From positions 4,594,072-4,658,071 of the forward strand of contig CAADRB010000010.1 of NCBI GenBank assembly GCA_900708905.1: DNA of 64,000 nucleotides. The letters are read 5' to 3'. Numbering within the stretch: position 1 is the first letter of the stretch; every line of letters starts with the position of its first letter. The translations under genes and the position numbers were made by a program. Of this stretch, positions 47,201 to 63,069 are shown in pieces. Under the pieces are notes generated by a model. That model was not told the origin of the DNA. It saw nothing but the letters and a program-made list of their open reading frames with translations, and made no database searches. Origin of the DNA: Hymenolepis diminuta. Its lineage: Eukaryota > Platyhelminthes > Cestoda > Cyclophyllidea > Hymenolepididae.

Positions 47201-50200
47201 TTTAGTGGAAACTGAAAGCCATTTCAAAAGTGCAATGGAAAATGGTCCATTGATCATTCACAAATACCGACTACGGATAATATGGAAAGGGTTTCCATTA
47301 AAACTCACAAACATTTTTCTAGATTCTAATAAAAGAGACCTTTATTCCTTACTAGTTCAAGAATGAATTAATTATCTAATAATGGCTCTTTCAGATATGG
47401 CATAGAGACGTCTTAGTTCCAAAATATACAAGTCGTATAAGTCGTCAATAAGTAGTGTCTAGTAGCGGTTACAGCTGTTGGCAATTTGTGAAACCGTGAA
47501 CTATAAAAAGATCTTAGCAATAAAGTTGTATACTTGATGGATTGATCCTGATTTGTAGCAATCTTGAATTAAAGGAAATTGCGCAGCTGACTTCTTTATT
47601 CTCAATGTGCGATCATGTTTAAAAGACAACCCGCATTAGATTCCTCACTTCCCTCTCTTTCTCCATGAATATATATATATATATGTTTATTTATTCATTT
47701 ATAAGAGTCCTCTCTGCATAATGTTTCAATTAAAACAATTTTGTAAGATAGCAGTAATATTTTTTCAGCTTAATATCTAATAAATTATCCTTTTTCAGCT
47801 CTCTCAAACGTGAAATTTTACGAATAGGATTTAGTGGCGTCTCTAAAGCTAAAATACAATCCACTCAAAATAGCATTAAAAAATTAATGTGCTTATAATG
47901 GTTAGAGCGAGACTTAGATGACACTTCACTAAAATCCAAATGCAAACGGCTGGTTCTCACGTTCTTTCCCGTCCCCGCCCTCCTTCTCCTCTCTCTCACT
48001 TTCCCTTAAAAAAAAATATTCTCCTTTATTGAGCTTTAGTACCCAGTCCTTGAAGAAACTTGTCTCTATATCGGGTGATTAGTTCAAATGTCCTTTATAA
48101 CACACCCAAATTCTCCTTCCAGCTTTATTTATGTATTAATTATAATGATCATTCGTTTAACTTCTCTAACAAACACTTCCATTCGTGTTTCACTACGCTT
48201 GCTCAAATTCATTGGGGAGTAAATTTTATAACTAGCGAAAGTGGACCAGTTCAGATTCTAGGTAGATCATTTTATCGCGCAGGTGAATTAAAAGGCAAAA
48301 TCTAGCACCTTTTGTTTACCCAGAATTGGTCTTTAATACTTAAAGTTCTTTTCAACTAATCAACCAGAATAAGACCACCAGAATATGTTAGACGTCCTCA
48401 TGCAAAGTATTTCATGATTTTTCTATCCTGGGTGGTGAAAAAGAAAATATAAGTCTCAAGTGCGAGACTCTAAATTATGTACTCGTCGAAATGATGACAT
48501 AAAGGGGTCAATCATTAACGGTCAAACCCAACCCAAAAAAATGTTTAGACAGAGATGAGCTTAGAAACACATTTAACGATCATTCTGTGAAGATACCACC
48601 GAGTAGACATCTCAGTACAACTCTGTTAATGTAGGTGACTTGATTCGTTCAATTAGAATGCATTCTGAACTTCAGTTTGTGTTAATAATTTGGCACTTTC
48701 TTATTCATTTAAGTGTCTGGAGGACTTTATGGGGAGTCAGTTTTAATCAGCCCGTTTATCTTGTTATCACAAGAACCATTATATCCTGAATCCGACTAAG
48801 TAGAATCTAACCATGACGAAGCAGAAACAAGTCTAATATAGAGAATGGAGACTAATCATGAAAAATCTCTCAAACGTTAAAATGCACGCAAGGGTGTGGG
48901 TTCCATTTATCTGGGCACGGGATAGTGGTTAAAGCGTAATGGATGGTGTTAGTGCAGGGACAGAGGAGAGACCGGACTGGGGCAGATCGATTGAAGCTCA
49001 CAAAGATTGATTACGAATGGTAGATTTCCAATATAAAAGATTATGCCAGTTAGATCATAACTTAAAGTGATAATTAAAAGTCTCTATTTTTAATAGAGAT
49101 GTGGATGTTTGGATGAGATTCCCTGCTCTGATCCACCAACTAGTTTCAGTGACAAGCGTCCTCATATATTTATAATTTCTACGATTTGCTACTGGCTAAC
49201 GTACCCATAGTTATAAGCTAATGATTTTTTATCAAGAGGCAATTTTTTAAAGAATATTCAAAGATTGAATTTTATTTGAATGCCTTAATTTGAATTTTAT
49301 GGCAAAACATTAAAATGCACTGCTTTATGAATCTGGAAAAGTTCTGTAGAAAAATAAAGGGAGAAATTTTGCGGGACTTCAACTTAGATTTACAGAACTT
49401 ATTACCTGAAGACATAATGAAATATAATTAATGAAAGTTTTAGCGATTTATTTTAACTTAGAGAAAGACAAACTGATCAACTGGAATAAATCGTCTTGTG
49501 CCGTCTTTTGAAAGAAATTGCGTTCTCACTCAAGTCTTGCTTGTTACTTTCAAAAAACAAGTGAAATAGCCAAGAATTCGATAAATATAGCTGGAATACA
49601 GCTAGAATAATGGATTATACTTCTACGGACCTTTTGTTTAGTCTATTTGACCAATAATTAGTATAAAGGATGCGATTTTGGTAAGAAAATATATGGCTTT
49701 CAATGAAACATTTACTGAGGGAATGAAAACGTGATGATTTTGGTTCTAAAATTGGATATTTCATTTATACCTTCAGTTGTGATTGGTGTCACTTTATCCT
49801 AAGAGTCATAACGAAGTAAATTAATAGAAAGAGTTTCTTTTGGTTGGAACTTGGCATTAAAGTTAAGCTATTCCCTTATTAGATTCTTTAAATTCCGTTA
49901 TTAAGGGTAAATGATTACATTCAGCTGCATGTTTCGAATCTAGCATTTCACGAAACAGTTCAAATTCGTCTTATAGTAGGGGGAATCGTATACTCAAAAG
50001 CTTAAAATTGATGATGACGTTACTTACACCTTTATGAAGTTGGGAGTCTTAATATTCCACCGCCACTCACTACATGCCAACAGAGATATCCGAGCCATTT
50101 AGACTTATCCCTTGTGAGGGAGGCGTGGAAGCTGAGTAATATTTTAGTTTATGCGCTCGCAACTTCAAGAACCTAGAGTTTAAGTTTACTTAACCTCCTC

Positions 50201-50329
50201 AAAATGTGTTCTCAATATTCCGAGTAGAAAGATGGACACGGTGGCTGGAAAGAGATGATTCACTGTTAATGAATCGTTAAATGAAAGGCAATGACTTTTA
50301 TTTACATTTCCGGAGGCAAACTGCCAAAA
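44226..50329. other. AT-rich DNA, no gene recognised
   Basis: Holds a run of ten G at 44886-44895 and an (AT)8 tract at 47669-47684. The longest open frame, 116 codons at 45993-46343, has no recognised domain and is within chance for this composition. Confidence 0.45.
47669..47684. repeat. (AT)8 microsatellite
   Basis: Eight perfect AT units followed by GTTTAT. Confidence 0.9.
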
Positions 50330-50356
50330 NNNNNNNNNNNNNNNNNNNNNNNNNNN
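50330..50356. other. Assembly gap (27 N)
   Basis: Unknown bases; no gene interrupted as far as can be seen. Confidence 0.99.
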
Positions 50357-53300
50357 GAGATAAATTCGACAATCAGATTGGGTATAATCCAGAAGAACAT
50401 AATTAAAACAGAATTAAAGTGACCAAAAATTCAAATTTAGACTAAGTCAAAGTAAAGGAGATAAAACAAAAAGTAAGCAAACTCTGTGTCTCATTGATTG
50501 TCAATTTGATGAAAATTTGGGATACTTTAAGCTAGAAAAATATGATGAATTGAGCTGTTTGTAAGTTGAAGCATAGAAATATTCGTCTGTTTTCTAAGGA
50601 TAGGTTTATTTTATTGTATTATACAGTTTTATCTGCTCTTTGAATTTGTGTATCCTACATCTTTATTTGACTTTATTAGACATAAAAATTTCAATCTTTT
50701 TTTCTTGAGAAATGCAGATAAACATATTTTTCACATTTGCGAGGTGATTTTACGAGAATAAAAATTGAAAACTGAAAAATGCAAAAAGAAACTTGTTTTC
50801 GAAAAATCGCTTTGTACTAGTAAATTGTGAATTTTCTCATAAATTTGAACCCACAAATGAGAGATTTCAATTCTTTGGAGTTAATTTCTTTCGTAGTTTA
50901 AACTGATTTGAAAATAATATAAAAGTTTGTTTATTTACTCCGCAGTTAGGGTTTTAGGCCGTTCATCATTGTTTTCATGATAGGAATTGTTCAACAGTGA
51001 CTGATAATTCCATCTTTCAAACAAAATCAATGAGCTGGATTCCACATGTTCATCATAGGGACGTATACATCAAAGTTAAAAAGGTTCAATATTATAAATG
51101 CTCCTTTCTGCATTGTATTGTATTTAAATTTTATTTGTTTAATCATTGTGCTGGATGTATGTTTCAAAAATACCATTTCTTTTAATATAATAATTCTCCC
51201 CCAAATAATTAGTGGTTCAGAATTGCATTGCATTGTGTGGAATATTCCGTCAATCTGTCAATTTATCACTACAAAGACTACGTCCTTCAAATATTAAAGT
51301 TTTAATTATTTTACGCTTGTTCAGAGGAAATAACAAAAATATTTCTTCGTTTCCTAAAAACCTTAATGATACTTTAACCGACCCGCATAAGACGGAAAAC
51401 AAAGTTGCATATTCTCTCATTCTGAGTGCGCATTGAAAAAGATTGATTCTTTGGGAACAGACGAATCTGGCTTTAAGGCATGAGAGAATATAATTATTAA
51501 ATAAAATAAATCTTCATTATTATTCTATTTTTGAAAGAAATCATCAAAAATAATACTTCCATCTATGAGATGATCCCTTTAAGATTAAATCCCGCAATCA
51601 TGCATGAGTTTTGTTTTCTATCATTAAATTTAACTTTCAAAATTTCTTTTTATCAAAGACCTATTTGTTCTTTAAATAAACCATTAATTTTTCCACTTCA
51701 TTATGAAATAACAAAGTTTGGGTGATTACACTGAGTGTCTCCAAGGCAACATTACATCTACACCAGTTTTATTCAACAATCAAATCAATGAGAAGAGTAA
51801 TAAATTCTTTTAACAGAGTTGGAGGTCTTGCTTTCTCATTACTTCGCTTACACCATTTTCTGTTATTCTTTGATCACACCCCTTGGAGTATACTACCACT
51901 TAAAATTTCTCAAATAAATCCATTAACTACATCGAGGTTGACGCTCTCATACGTTACTTATTTCAAAACTTGAATCATGTAATAATGACATCATTGAAAA
52001 CCTTGAAGATCATTGAATTTGCAATATTTGGACTTATCCTATGTATCAAAAGTATTTTCATCTTCCAAGCTGATATTTGTATAAAATATATACATAAATA
52101 GTCTTACACTTCACCATTCCAGTGCAAATCCCTCTGAGACGGCCAATGAAAAAATGTATTACCATTATCAAGAAAATTATTTACACGATTACAGAATCAG
52201 GCCTTTTGATAATCCATGTATTAATAAAATAATAAAATTTTAATCAAATTATCATTATACTTTGTTGTACTATTCATGAATATAAACTTATCTTGCTGAA
52301 ACGAAAACCTTTTGGTTTAAATAAAAACATATATAATTCAAAATCAGTTTAACTTCGTAAATACAACAAGCAGTAGATTGTCCTTTAAAAAATCGAATTT
52401 TCTCATACATTTACATGCATATTTCTGTTTTCCAACTTAAATTTAGTCTTCTATATTTCGCCGAAATAAAGATTTTGTTACTTCAACAAATTGTTAATTC
52501 CTTTCATGCATTAAGAAAAACAAACAACAAGAAAAAAAGAAAAAATTGTTTTATCAAGATTTTTTATCACTTGTGACTAATTTCATTAAACAATGACTCA
52601 TTGAATGATTTGGTAAAATTAAATCCAAATTATTTGACGTTGCAGTGAATTTTTGTCTATCAATTATGCTATAAATTTTCAAGGTCATCTCAATCGTGAT
52701 TTTCTCCCTCCTGTCACACTTTTTCTCATATCATGAAGTATGTTGCTTCAAGGGCTTGCGTAGGCAAAACTGATTGATGGGTTAATGCTTTTTACCTTTC
52801 CTTGAAGCATTAGCTAAATAGCAATCAAACTTCTAATGGAGTGGTGGATTAAAGCGTTAAAAATATGCCATCATTTTAAGAGAAATGGTGCGATTCACCG
52901 TAGAGGGATTTTAAAAAATGCTTTGGACGATCCCATTTCTTCTTCTTCTGGTTAGTCAGCGCATCTTTTTACTACCTTTCGTACTTTGAGAAAAAGTAAC
53001 AAAAGTGCATTTGGAATCAAGATCTGCACGTTCTCTTTCTCGCGGGTGCGCTAATTCACACAAAATGTATGTACCTTAAGTGTAATTACAGGTGCTTTCT
53101 CTTAGAGTAAAATTAACAGTATACTTTAGGATTTTTTCGCAGAACATCTAATCCTTAATAAATCAAGAGCTAATGGGAGCTTTGCGGTACACGTTTAGGG
53201 CTTTCATTTGTAAAGCCTAACATTGCCAAACTTCATTTCAGTTCTGCAAAATTACCTACCTTAATAAGCCTAAAGTTAAAAGACGGAAAAGCAAATGAAT

Positions 53301-56300
53301 GTTTCTATTAGTTACAATGGGGTACGTGACTGTGTATTGGGGTCTGTTCACACGACTCTGAGATAATTAAGATTTTCTCAGGTATGCTTTGTGCTTGAAT
53401 TTAAGATAATACGCATAAACCTTATCAGTTCGTGAGAATGCCGCAGATTTAATGGGTGACGCTTTAGAAGATTATGAAGCTTCGTACTTGTTTTTAGTTC
53501 TTTAATCAATCACACTGACTACCATAATTCTTAAGGACGTAACAAAGGCAAAGAGGTCAAAATATGTATTTTGCAAAGAAATATTTGATAGATAAGACAA
53601 TACACGATGATAGGATATAATGGACAATAAGAAAATAAAATACGGAGAGGTAGGGCAGGAACTATTAAAGGATTCAAAAATTATTTCTTCTGCCTCCAGC
53701 AGCATGGACATGATTCAAGCTTTTTGCTAGCCGCTGTCCTCCCATGTTGTCCCATGTGCTTGCAATGTTTCCATACAGACAGGTTAGCTTGCTAGCTTAG
53801 CCTACTTCCAATTCTTCAGAAGCAACGAGTTCAGTATTGTATAAGTACTGTGGAGGCTGAAAAAAGAATAAAGGGCGTGAATATGAACATGAAAGGAACA
53901 AAAGGAGAGCATACAGAAATAAGATTTCGAAATAACTAGGCTGTTAGTCACTTGTGAAGTGTATCAAATGGATAATTGGGACATATTTGATGAAAAGGGT
54001 TAAGTCGAAAATTGAAATTTAAGTGAAAAATCACGTGCTGCCAAAAACAAAACCGGTTGGGAAAAATATGAGAATAAGGATGTAATTTATCAAGTTTTCT
54101 CACAGTAATGAGTGTACATTTTCGGTTTTACATGATTAAATTTCATAAAAATTTCCAAGCTTAATAGGAGGTATTCTTATCCAAAATTCCTCTTGGTTAA
54201 AGAATTCCATCGTGAAATTTACCTGATTCGCATTCGACCAACTTTCTGTTAACTAGCTAATACTGGTTAAGGCTATCGATCTTACTACTGTAGGTCTGGG
54301 GAGACACAATAAGCGCTTATAAATTGTTGATTATTAATTGTATTTATTAGAACTAATAGCGTTAATTAATTAAAAGAACTGACGAAAAAAATCACTCAAT
54401 TTAATCAACTGGTCAACGAGGTTTGAAAATCGCAGCCATGAACTCACTCAGGGATTTGGCAATCGAATATGCAAAAAACATGAACTTTGAAAAACTACCC
54501 ATGGTAAGAAGTGGACTGTTTAATTACTTCCCATTTTCAAATTCTGTCTTTATTCTTGCCATTGACAATAATAACAAGAGCAGTAATTATTGAGTACAAT
54601 TATAAATATCTAAACGAAGTAACGAGTATGTAAATAGTCAATAAACAAATACTGATACCTTTCTGTTGCTTAGTTGAAAATTGTTCGATTTACTTATGAA
54701 AAATTCTATTATCATGAGAGTGAACGAATTATATATGGCAGTAGTTTTTATCTTTTGTTTTGATTAACTGGCACTTTGAAGATAATTTGTGAATCATAAA
54801 TACTTATACAAAATTATCAGTATTTAATTGGCACTGGTTTTGACAGATGTAAAATTTCAGTATTGTTAGTTTTCAGCTAGCAGGCAAAAATGCTGTAGTA
54901 GTTAAGGTGTTTGCAGAAAATGCTGTTTAACTATTTAAAGGGAATCACGAGGGCTGTCTGGAGTCCATATTGTAAGATTAATTTTGAACAAACTTGAGAA
55001 TTAGTCTTAAAGGCTAAAAGACATCAACGTTGGAAAAGAACTTTAGATATTTCATAAGTGATAAATGTTTGAGGGGATTGGAAAACAAATAGAAGTGCTA
55101 ACAGTTAAATCAGAAAGGATATGAATGACTACATGCTTGTATTTTTAATGTTCTTGAGCAGAAGATTACTATTTTAAATCATTGAACTCTAATAGGCATA
55201 CTACTTCCAGCTATTAAACATATTTGAACGTGTACTTAACTTTTTAAATAAAACCAGGTATCTCTTTAACTTTCAAGTTAAACTCGAACCGAGTTCAAAA
55301 GGCCTCAAATATCATAAACATAGATCCTTATTAGCCTTGTCAAAAACTCCAAATCTGTAAGTCCTAAATCTTTGTATTTCGATCTCCTCCATGTAATATT
55401 AAAGGTCTCGTCTAATTTACGTAATTAATTTGTTTTGATGAAAGGCAGCAAATAAGAGCCAAAAATAAATCAGCCAATCAGGCACTAGGTGTAGGAAATT
55501 AACGTGACTTGAAAGGCAAACCCCTTTCACCTTACTTTCATTTTTCTTCCAAAAATAACATTTCTCTTTTGTATTATCTTCTATTTCTCCTCCTTTAATA
55601 GCGACAGTAATGAAATTATGCAAATGAATAACATAAACGGATAAATTTTGAATGAAAGGTGTTAATTAAATATCACGTGAAAGAAAATTCTCTCCAATTC
55701 AACAAGGACAATAAATGCAATACCTCATTTTTTATTTTTAAAAACAATTACTTATTTGGAATTCATTCCATTATCAATTATCAAATAAAATAGTCTCTCC
55801 TAACATAATTTCCTCTAGGGATAAAAGTCTTCTTCGTATTCTTTCTAAATGATAACTTAAACCAGCAATTATCGCATAGAACTCATGATTTCGACTTGGG
55901 CGAAGTCCTCCATATGCAGAAACTGAAAAATTATGACATTGTAGAAGAGTTACATTACGTTTGTTATATTGATAAATGTTTAATTAGATAATAATAATAT
56001 TTCATTTTGTTTAAACTTAGATTGTAAATAATAAGAACTCTTATTGTATGAGTTTTGATTTAGGTTTTAAGGAGGGACCGAAAATTGATTTGATTATAAC
56101 CAATTAAACGAGCGTTACTTTACTACCTGAAGATAAACCTATGAATTACTTAACAGTGTCTATAATTAAATTTGTGGTTAAGACCTTCTGGGTCATCTTA
56201 TTTGGCTGAGGAAAATAGCATGGATTTCGACAATTTCTTCCGAGTTTGGACTCTTTTTTACATAGATTGTTTTTCCTTCAATCTATCTTTATTTTTCTTA

Positions 56301-57847
56301 GAAACACTTATTATTCATAAATTGAAGTTCAAAAATCACTCTCTATTTAAATATAATTACTCTCATAATACATTTTTTCGCATTTATTTTCCACATTTAA
56401 ATAAAAGGAAAATGATTAGGTTAGTTTTGTATCAATTACGTAAAACCTTTAATATTACATTTACTTGAGAGAAGAAAGGATGAAATCGGAAGATTTTCAT
56501 CAGGAATTAGGGCTTATTCTTGAGTTATAGCTGCATTTATTTTCGTGTTGTATATCGGACCTCCACTCCCCTCCCTGTTTGGAAGTCTTGGAGGTTGTTC
56601 AATGGGATTAAAAATAAGTTCTGAAGATTTCATACAAAACAAATGATTTGGATGTCGCTTATTCCCGTAATCTCGTTCTTCGCAAATCGAGCTAAATTCA
56701 TTTTCATCACATGGTGAAGAGATTGAGTGATAGCATCAAGCCATTATTAGAAGTTATGGATGGTAAAAGCTAAGACATTCCGCAAACAATTTTATAACCT
56801 TTTGTATTGATGTGTAAGATCGTGACTCTTTTTTTCAATTAGTATTGGTAGTTTGTTGTTAACATTGTGATGGCTTCTATTGACTCTTGTGTTTATTTCC
56901 TCCCGAACATTAATTTACTTACATGTGTAAGCTGTCAGTTGGCTGATTTAATATAATTGAACGTAAATTTTGAGTAGTCTTTTCATCTATGCCGCAAATT
57001 TATCGATTTTCATTTGAAATGTGAGCGAGTCCTGAATTTCAATAACATCTCTCTGCCTATAGCACCAGGTAAAAATAAATTACTGAGCCCTTTTAGTATA
57101 ATTAACTTGGTTTTGAGGTAATTTTTGAACTGTCTTGTTATGAGAAGAAAAATAAAGAATGTTCGATGTCCAAGCAGGATTATTTCCTCGGACACCAGAT
57201 GATTTTGTATTTCTTCCTTGTTCGTGCATGAAAATTAAATATCCACACCGCTAAATTACTGACTAAACAGTGAGCCAATCAGTCTCCTGTATTCGAGTTA
57301 TATAAAAAAGCTTTATTTAATTAATATTAAAAGTGGCTGCTGAATATTGCTATATCTTCACTTTGTAAGCTTTATTTGTGAAATTTCGATCGTTATCTAC
57401 AAGGCCTTTGTCTGTAAATAAAACCAACTGTAGATAAATGTTACACCGATTTTTATGATGCGCATAATATTGCAAATTTATCTCGCTATAGTTAGGTAAA
57501 TAAATATTTATACTTTATAGAACTTCTAATCCTTAATCACACAATAATTTTATGGTAAATGATGTCGATGATGACATACATAATTTCAAAATAATAGGCT
57601 TCATTTATAGTTAATACAATGGGAAGTTGTTTTGATTGGGTGTTTCAACTAGATTTTTTCTCAAGAGTATTTATAATGTACATGGAAGAAGTTTGCAGCA
57701 ATTTTACGGCAATTATTTCATTTATAATTTAAATAAGCACTCTTTTACGTTGCGATTTACAATGGATCCATTCAATCGTGGTATTTTTGAATAACTGCAA
57801 GTATCACTATTGTTAAGCATGATAACGTCTAAGAGTAGTTAGAAACG
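50357..57847. other. Very AT-rich DNA, no gene recognised
   Basis: Several overlapping 60-98 codon frames occur near 51000-52000 and 56170. All are Phe/Ile/Lys/Asn-rich, as random AT-rich DNA gives. None is supported. Confidence 0.45.
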
Positions 57848-57868
57848 TATATATATATATATATATAT
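57848..57868. repeat. (TA)10 microsatellite
   Basis: Twenty-one bases of perfect TA repeat followed by GTTTA. Confidence 0.9.
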
Positions 57869-60800
57869 GTTTAATACTTATTTTCTTCCTAAGCTGTGGT
57901 GAGTTGTACATAAATGACAGTTGCTAAGGCAATTATCTGAAAATCAGTTGCCGTCCATTTATCAATCGGTGTACCAATTTTTACCAAAGACGCTCATCAT
58001 CGTATCTCATAAAATACTTATGAAGATCTCTGAGCATAACTATTCTTAATGAATTCCTAATAATATGTCAATTTCCTTAAAGATCGTATCAAAGATACAA
58101 ATTGGACAATAGGAGGCATAGCTTTGAATTCCAGTATATCAAAGAAAGACTCTGCCAAACTTTGTGATCACCTTATCCGCATTCTGACATTTATTTCCAT
58201 CTTTAAATATACCTTTTGATTCTGAAGGTTATATCAGTGGGAGAAAATAAAAATAGTGGATACATGGCCAGTTTCTTCCGTACATGTTTGTATCTGACAA
58301 GAAATTTTGTGAGCTCCTTATTCATTATTCCTTTACCCCTAGACTGAACTATTTAAAATATAGCAAGTAGCAAGTTAGCTTCTTTCTGATTACTGACTAT
58401 ATCACCACCTCACTCCGCGGCATCCTCATCTCCGATTCCCCAACAATAAACTCTATCTGTAACAGTTGCGTTTTTTTTCTTGACCTCATTCGAGACTATA
58501 CCACTAACCACCTTCAACTCCTACAAATTTTTCAAAAACCAACTTTCTGCTAAAGGAAAGTTCCTTCGATAATTTCTTCTTCAGCTTTTTTCCTCGTAAA
58601 TTTAAATGCAGACTGAGTAATCATCCAACTCTGATTATTTCTTCCCTATTCACTTGTAATTATTTGAACGAATTCTCGGGAAAAAGCACCATATTACATT
58701 GTTAGTAACGAAAAATTGAAAACTGAAATTCTCTTACTTGATTTATACTTACAGTTAAGTTAGTCTCAACAAACTTAATCTTATTTTTCTGGCAAATAAA
58801 ACGTACCTGATTCTAGTATCGATTTCCTACCGATCGATATTGGTCAAGTCTTTCTTATTCTGTTGATCGTAGAATGATTGGAAATATATATAGTAATGCT
58901 CATTCATGCCTCCATTTTTGCTCCCGTTTTCCACTTTGCCCTTCTGTCCCACCCCTCGATAATTATGTTGTATCTCCTGGAAGTATAAATAGAGTGCGAA
59001 AGAAAAATTTTTACTTAGCTTGGCGTAAATACTAAATGCGATGGAAAAACTAGCTGCTTATACGTATTATCATATAAATATTGAGTATGAGAGCAAGCAA
59101 TTCTGTCTTAAACGTAGCAACCGTGTGAACTTTAACCGGGTTGTATAAATTACCAGTAAAGATACCTTGCCAAAAGTGCGAGAGACGTTCCAATATGCTT
59201 TGTCAGGAGGAGCTGCCAAGATCTTTTCAAATGTTGAGTTTAAAAGGGACTCTGGCAGGGTGTGAGTGAGTCAGTGCCACGTATACTTTATGGTAGTAGT
59301 GAAATTCTCCAAGTGTCGTAAATCAGGGTGGAGTTGTTAATGTATGTGTTTTCGCTTTTTAGGAAATGATTTCCGTAAAATTTCTGCCTTTTACATCACT
59401 CATGCCAAATTAATTTTGTCCTATCTCTTGGAGATTGTGTTTATTGGTGGGAATCAGGGAAGATCTTGTGTATTTGTTAAGTTAAATTCAGCGGTATGTT
59501 AGTATTTTTAAAAACTCTCTGTAAAATCTGGATAAACTCTTGCATCTTTGATCAACCTGAAAGTATTTAATAAAATTAATGGATGGTTTGCTTGACCCTC
59601 GGTATACAATGAATCGCCTATAACTAACGATTGGAATTGGAGGGAGGAGGAGGAGGATAGGTATGTTTATATTTCTACCTGAAACGTTTTGGGCCTTAAA
59701 ATCTTCACAGGCTCTCCTCATCTACTTCTAAATATTAATTCAGTGAAATTTACGAAAATGATCAGTCAACAGAATTCTTTTGAAAAGGAATAATATCAAA
59801 CGCTCATCATTTTAATATTAATTAATTTCATGCATGCAGACAGTTGGTCTATAAAATGAGCAATAAATTATGCCTAAAAGTAGAAATAACTCCATTCATT
59901 TCGGTGATTTTACATATGGGTTAATCAAACATATTTGTGTCTCGGAATCACATGAACTAAACCTAAAATCCAAAAGCAACTCATTCCTTTTTAAAAAAAA
60001 TCGTTTAAGTGGTCAGGTATTTAAAATAAATAGGTCTATTTTAAATAAGCCCTTCCAATAAATTCGGTCGAAAAGTCAGTGTCATTAGTTTAAAAGAATT
60101 CGATAAATAACTGAAAATCTCGGCTCTAATTTTCAAATCAAGTGTGTAATTCTATGTGAGATGGGGGAATAACAGCTATCAGTTAACAGCAGAACACAAC
60201 AGTTTTCAAATTAGAAAACCAAGAGTTGAGAGTAAATCAAATTATATTGTGCAATGGCAATGAAAGTCAAGACAAGGGGAGAAAGTGTAAGAGCAGAAGC
60301 ACACCCACAAAAACAGAGCAAGGAAAAGGTATTCGTATGTTGTGAGAACTTGATAATTAGACGTTTACAGCGCCAGTAATGTAATCGACCAGGTGTTGAA
60401 CCTCACAAGTGAATTCCGAGTTATCGTGAAAGGGGCTAGTACAAATCATTAACCGACATTTTCCAATTGAAACATGTGAGAACAGTTCAAGTAAAGGCAA
60501 ATCGTAAGTATAATTTTTTATCAAAACGAGTTGAATTAACATTGCTAAGGAAATTTTGGAGAATCCTTCAGCATATTCCAGTTCATAATTTATTATAATT
60601 CCTATATCCCACTAACACTAGGAGGTAAACGTCATGAAAATGTCAACTTTAAGTAGGTTATAAAATATCTGCTTTTGGCTATCAACTGAATAATTCCCGC
60701 ATATCAGATGAATTGTACTTAACATAAAATAAAAAAACTATATCTCATTTAAAATTATTAACAAAAAGTGAACGTTCACTGAGAATTTATGACGAATGTA

Positions 60801-63069
60801 GAATAATAATAATATGGCAGGTATATAGGCATACTATCTGAAATTAGTGGTGGATATTTTCAAGTATTTCAGTTTTTTAACACCGTAATAATGTTCATTG
60901 TATTTAATTTGAGCCATTTGCGAAGAAAGAAAAAACTTCTTTTTAATATCTGAAATTCAATTGAATTAGACTAATTTATGTTCTAGATAAGGTATACGTA
61001 ATATTTAGGGAATATTCCTAAATCCACTTTATCTCTTAAGTTACATATTTACAAAAATCTCCTAATATTACGCAATAGTGAATTATTTACAGGGAGCAGG
61101 GAGATCTTTACATCAAAACCATGGATAAACCCCGGGTATTAGCCTCCTACATAAGAAACCGCGTGATGGTTTTCTCCAGAAATTCATTAATATATACTAT
61201 ATATTGATTGAATATATGTGAGCTTAATGCTTTAACTAAAATTCCGTTATTTTTTGCCATACATAATGCTAGTATTTACATCAATACTTGAACAGACTGG
61301 GCTTGAAATAATGATGACATGTGTAGGTAAATACTGGGAACATAAAGCATGTTATTTACTCATTAATAAATACTACCTGAGAAGCGATTAATTGAATTCA
61401 TTCACCATTCTTAGTTTAAAGTTATAATCATCTGAGCTTCTAAATTGACAATATTTTAACAAATAAGTTATTTCCCATAAAATTGAAAATTCGCGTATTG
61501 GGGTTGTCTTAGAATTTGGCAAAAAAACTTTAACAAAAAGTCCTTATGCTTCGATTATTTTGTATTAATATGTCTGGAATACTTTAATTTTATTAGTTCA
61601 TTGTTTTCTGTGTATCTGACAAACAATAATTCGAAAAAGTATAAGATACGGCGTGTAAACGTGGATGCCGCATTCTAACCAACTGTTAGCAAAAACTAAT
61701 TTTTTGCTTATTAACTATTAATTATAGTCAAGAAATATAAAAAGGCACAAATTAGAGCGCAGATAAATTCAATTTAGCTTTGGATACGGGACTAAAATTG
61801 CGCAATAAATTGGAATACCCCTTTAAGTCACCGGAATCTGCTTTACGTCGAATCAGTTTTGCATAAGAACATAAGACTGGGTACTTGGAAGTCGAGGATA
61901 AACTTGAGGTTTGCAATACAATGTTTGCAAATCGTTTTAAGTATCAAGATAAATACATGGACTTCAAGGAATATGAGACGTCTAGAAGAAATGAAAATAA
62001 GTTAGAACTAGTGGTCAAAAATTATTTTGATTTTAAATATTCCCAGTGTTCCTTCTTCCTAAAAACCTTGGTGGGCAGAAAGAACCAATAGAGCTTCTAT
62101 TTTTTTACCTCCAAATGCATTTCGGGCTTAATTATTTAACTCCAAAATATTCAAGGATCTACGGTAATTTTATATTTATTACGTATTATAATTAAGTAGC
62201 AGTGGTATTTTCAGATCTGAGATAGGATTGATCATTGTGCCCATGATATATGAGGGCATTAGCAATAAATCAATGCTTTTGAATTCGGGGGTACTATTCT
62301 TAATTCTCCACCTCGAGTATGTCCTTTGCGCTGCTTTTGTTATATTAAGTTTAAAATTGACTATGCATTATCTAACAGTACAGAAGTCCTGTCTTCTTTC
62401 ATTCGTTGCCGAAAGTTTTTACTGACGCGATTTTAGATCGACTTTTTGTGCGACTTTTTCATTGGTCAATGCTGCAGCCTCAGTATGAAAAATGGTTGCA
62501 GTATCACGCTAAGCATTATCGCACGTATACCCTCTTTTCACAATTTCATTGGTGCGTACCTTCGTATGCAACCTACCAGTTTGGTAAACAGCGGTACTAA
62601 CCGCCAATTGGAACGCATCTAGAAAGATCAATAGTAATGTGATGCAAGCCGAATTTTTGTGATTTCTGGAAAACATGTAACGTGCATTTTAAACACGCGT
62701 CTTACCTCGTACTAAATTCACGCATTAACTGCAGATTTAGGAACATGTAGGTGTAGCTACTAGAGCTACTACAATAATCAACAGTTCTAAATGTGAACAC
62801 AAGTTTTGTAGACCAAAGTTTTACTGAGCAAACCACGAAGAAGATTCGAGAGGGTAAGAGAGTGAGTGATGAGGGAGAGAAGCGTAGGAGTCGGTAACTG
62901 TTTTGTCTCCGTGTTGTTGGCATAAAAGGGGTTTTTATAGTTTCAAGGAAAAAGAGTTGAAGTAAAATAAACAGATAGAAATAGTTTCGGACAGCTGTGG
63001 GGAATTAAGGTCAACGTACGGTTAAATGACGCTCATTAGCTAATCCCGCTAATTGAAATAAACTTAAGG
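57869..63069. other. AT-rich DNA, no gene recognised
   Basis: Short frames only. No RNA gene or repeat family recognised on either strand. Confidence 0.45.

Noticed and set aside
51046..51973. Cluster of overlapping 62-83 codon frames
   Set aside because: AT-rich chance frames dominated by Phe, Ile, Leu, Asn and Lys, in several phases with no continuity.
37405..59460. A shared GTGTTTATTGGTGGGAA at about 37411 and 59435
   Set aside because: The identity does not extend into the flanks, so I cannot separate it from chance or a very old repeat.
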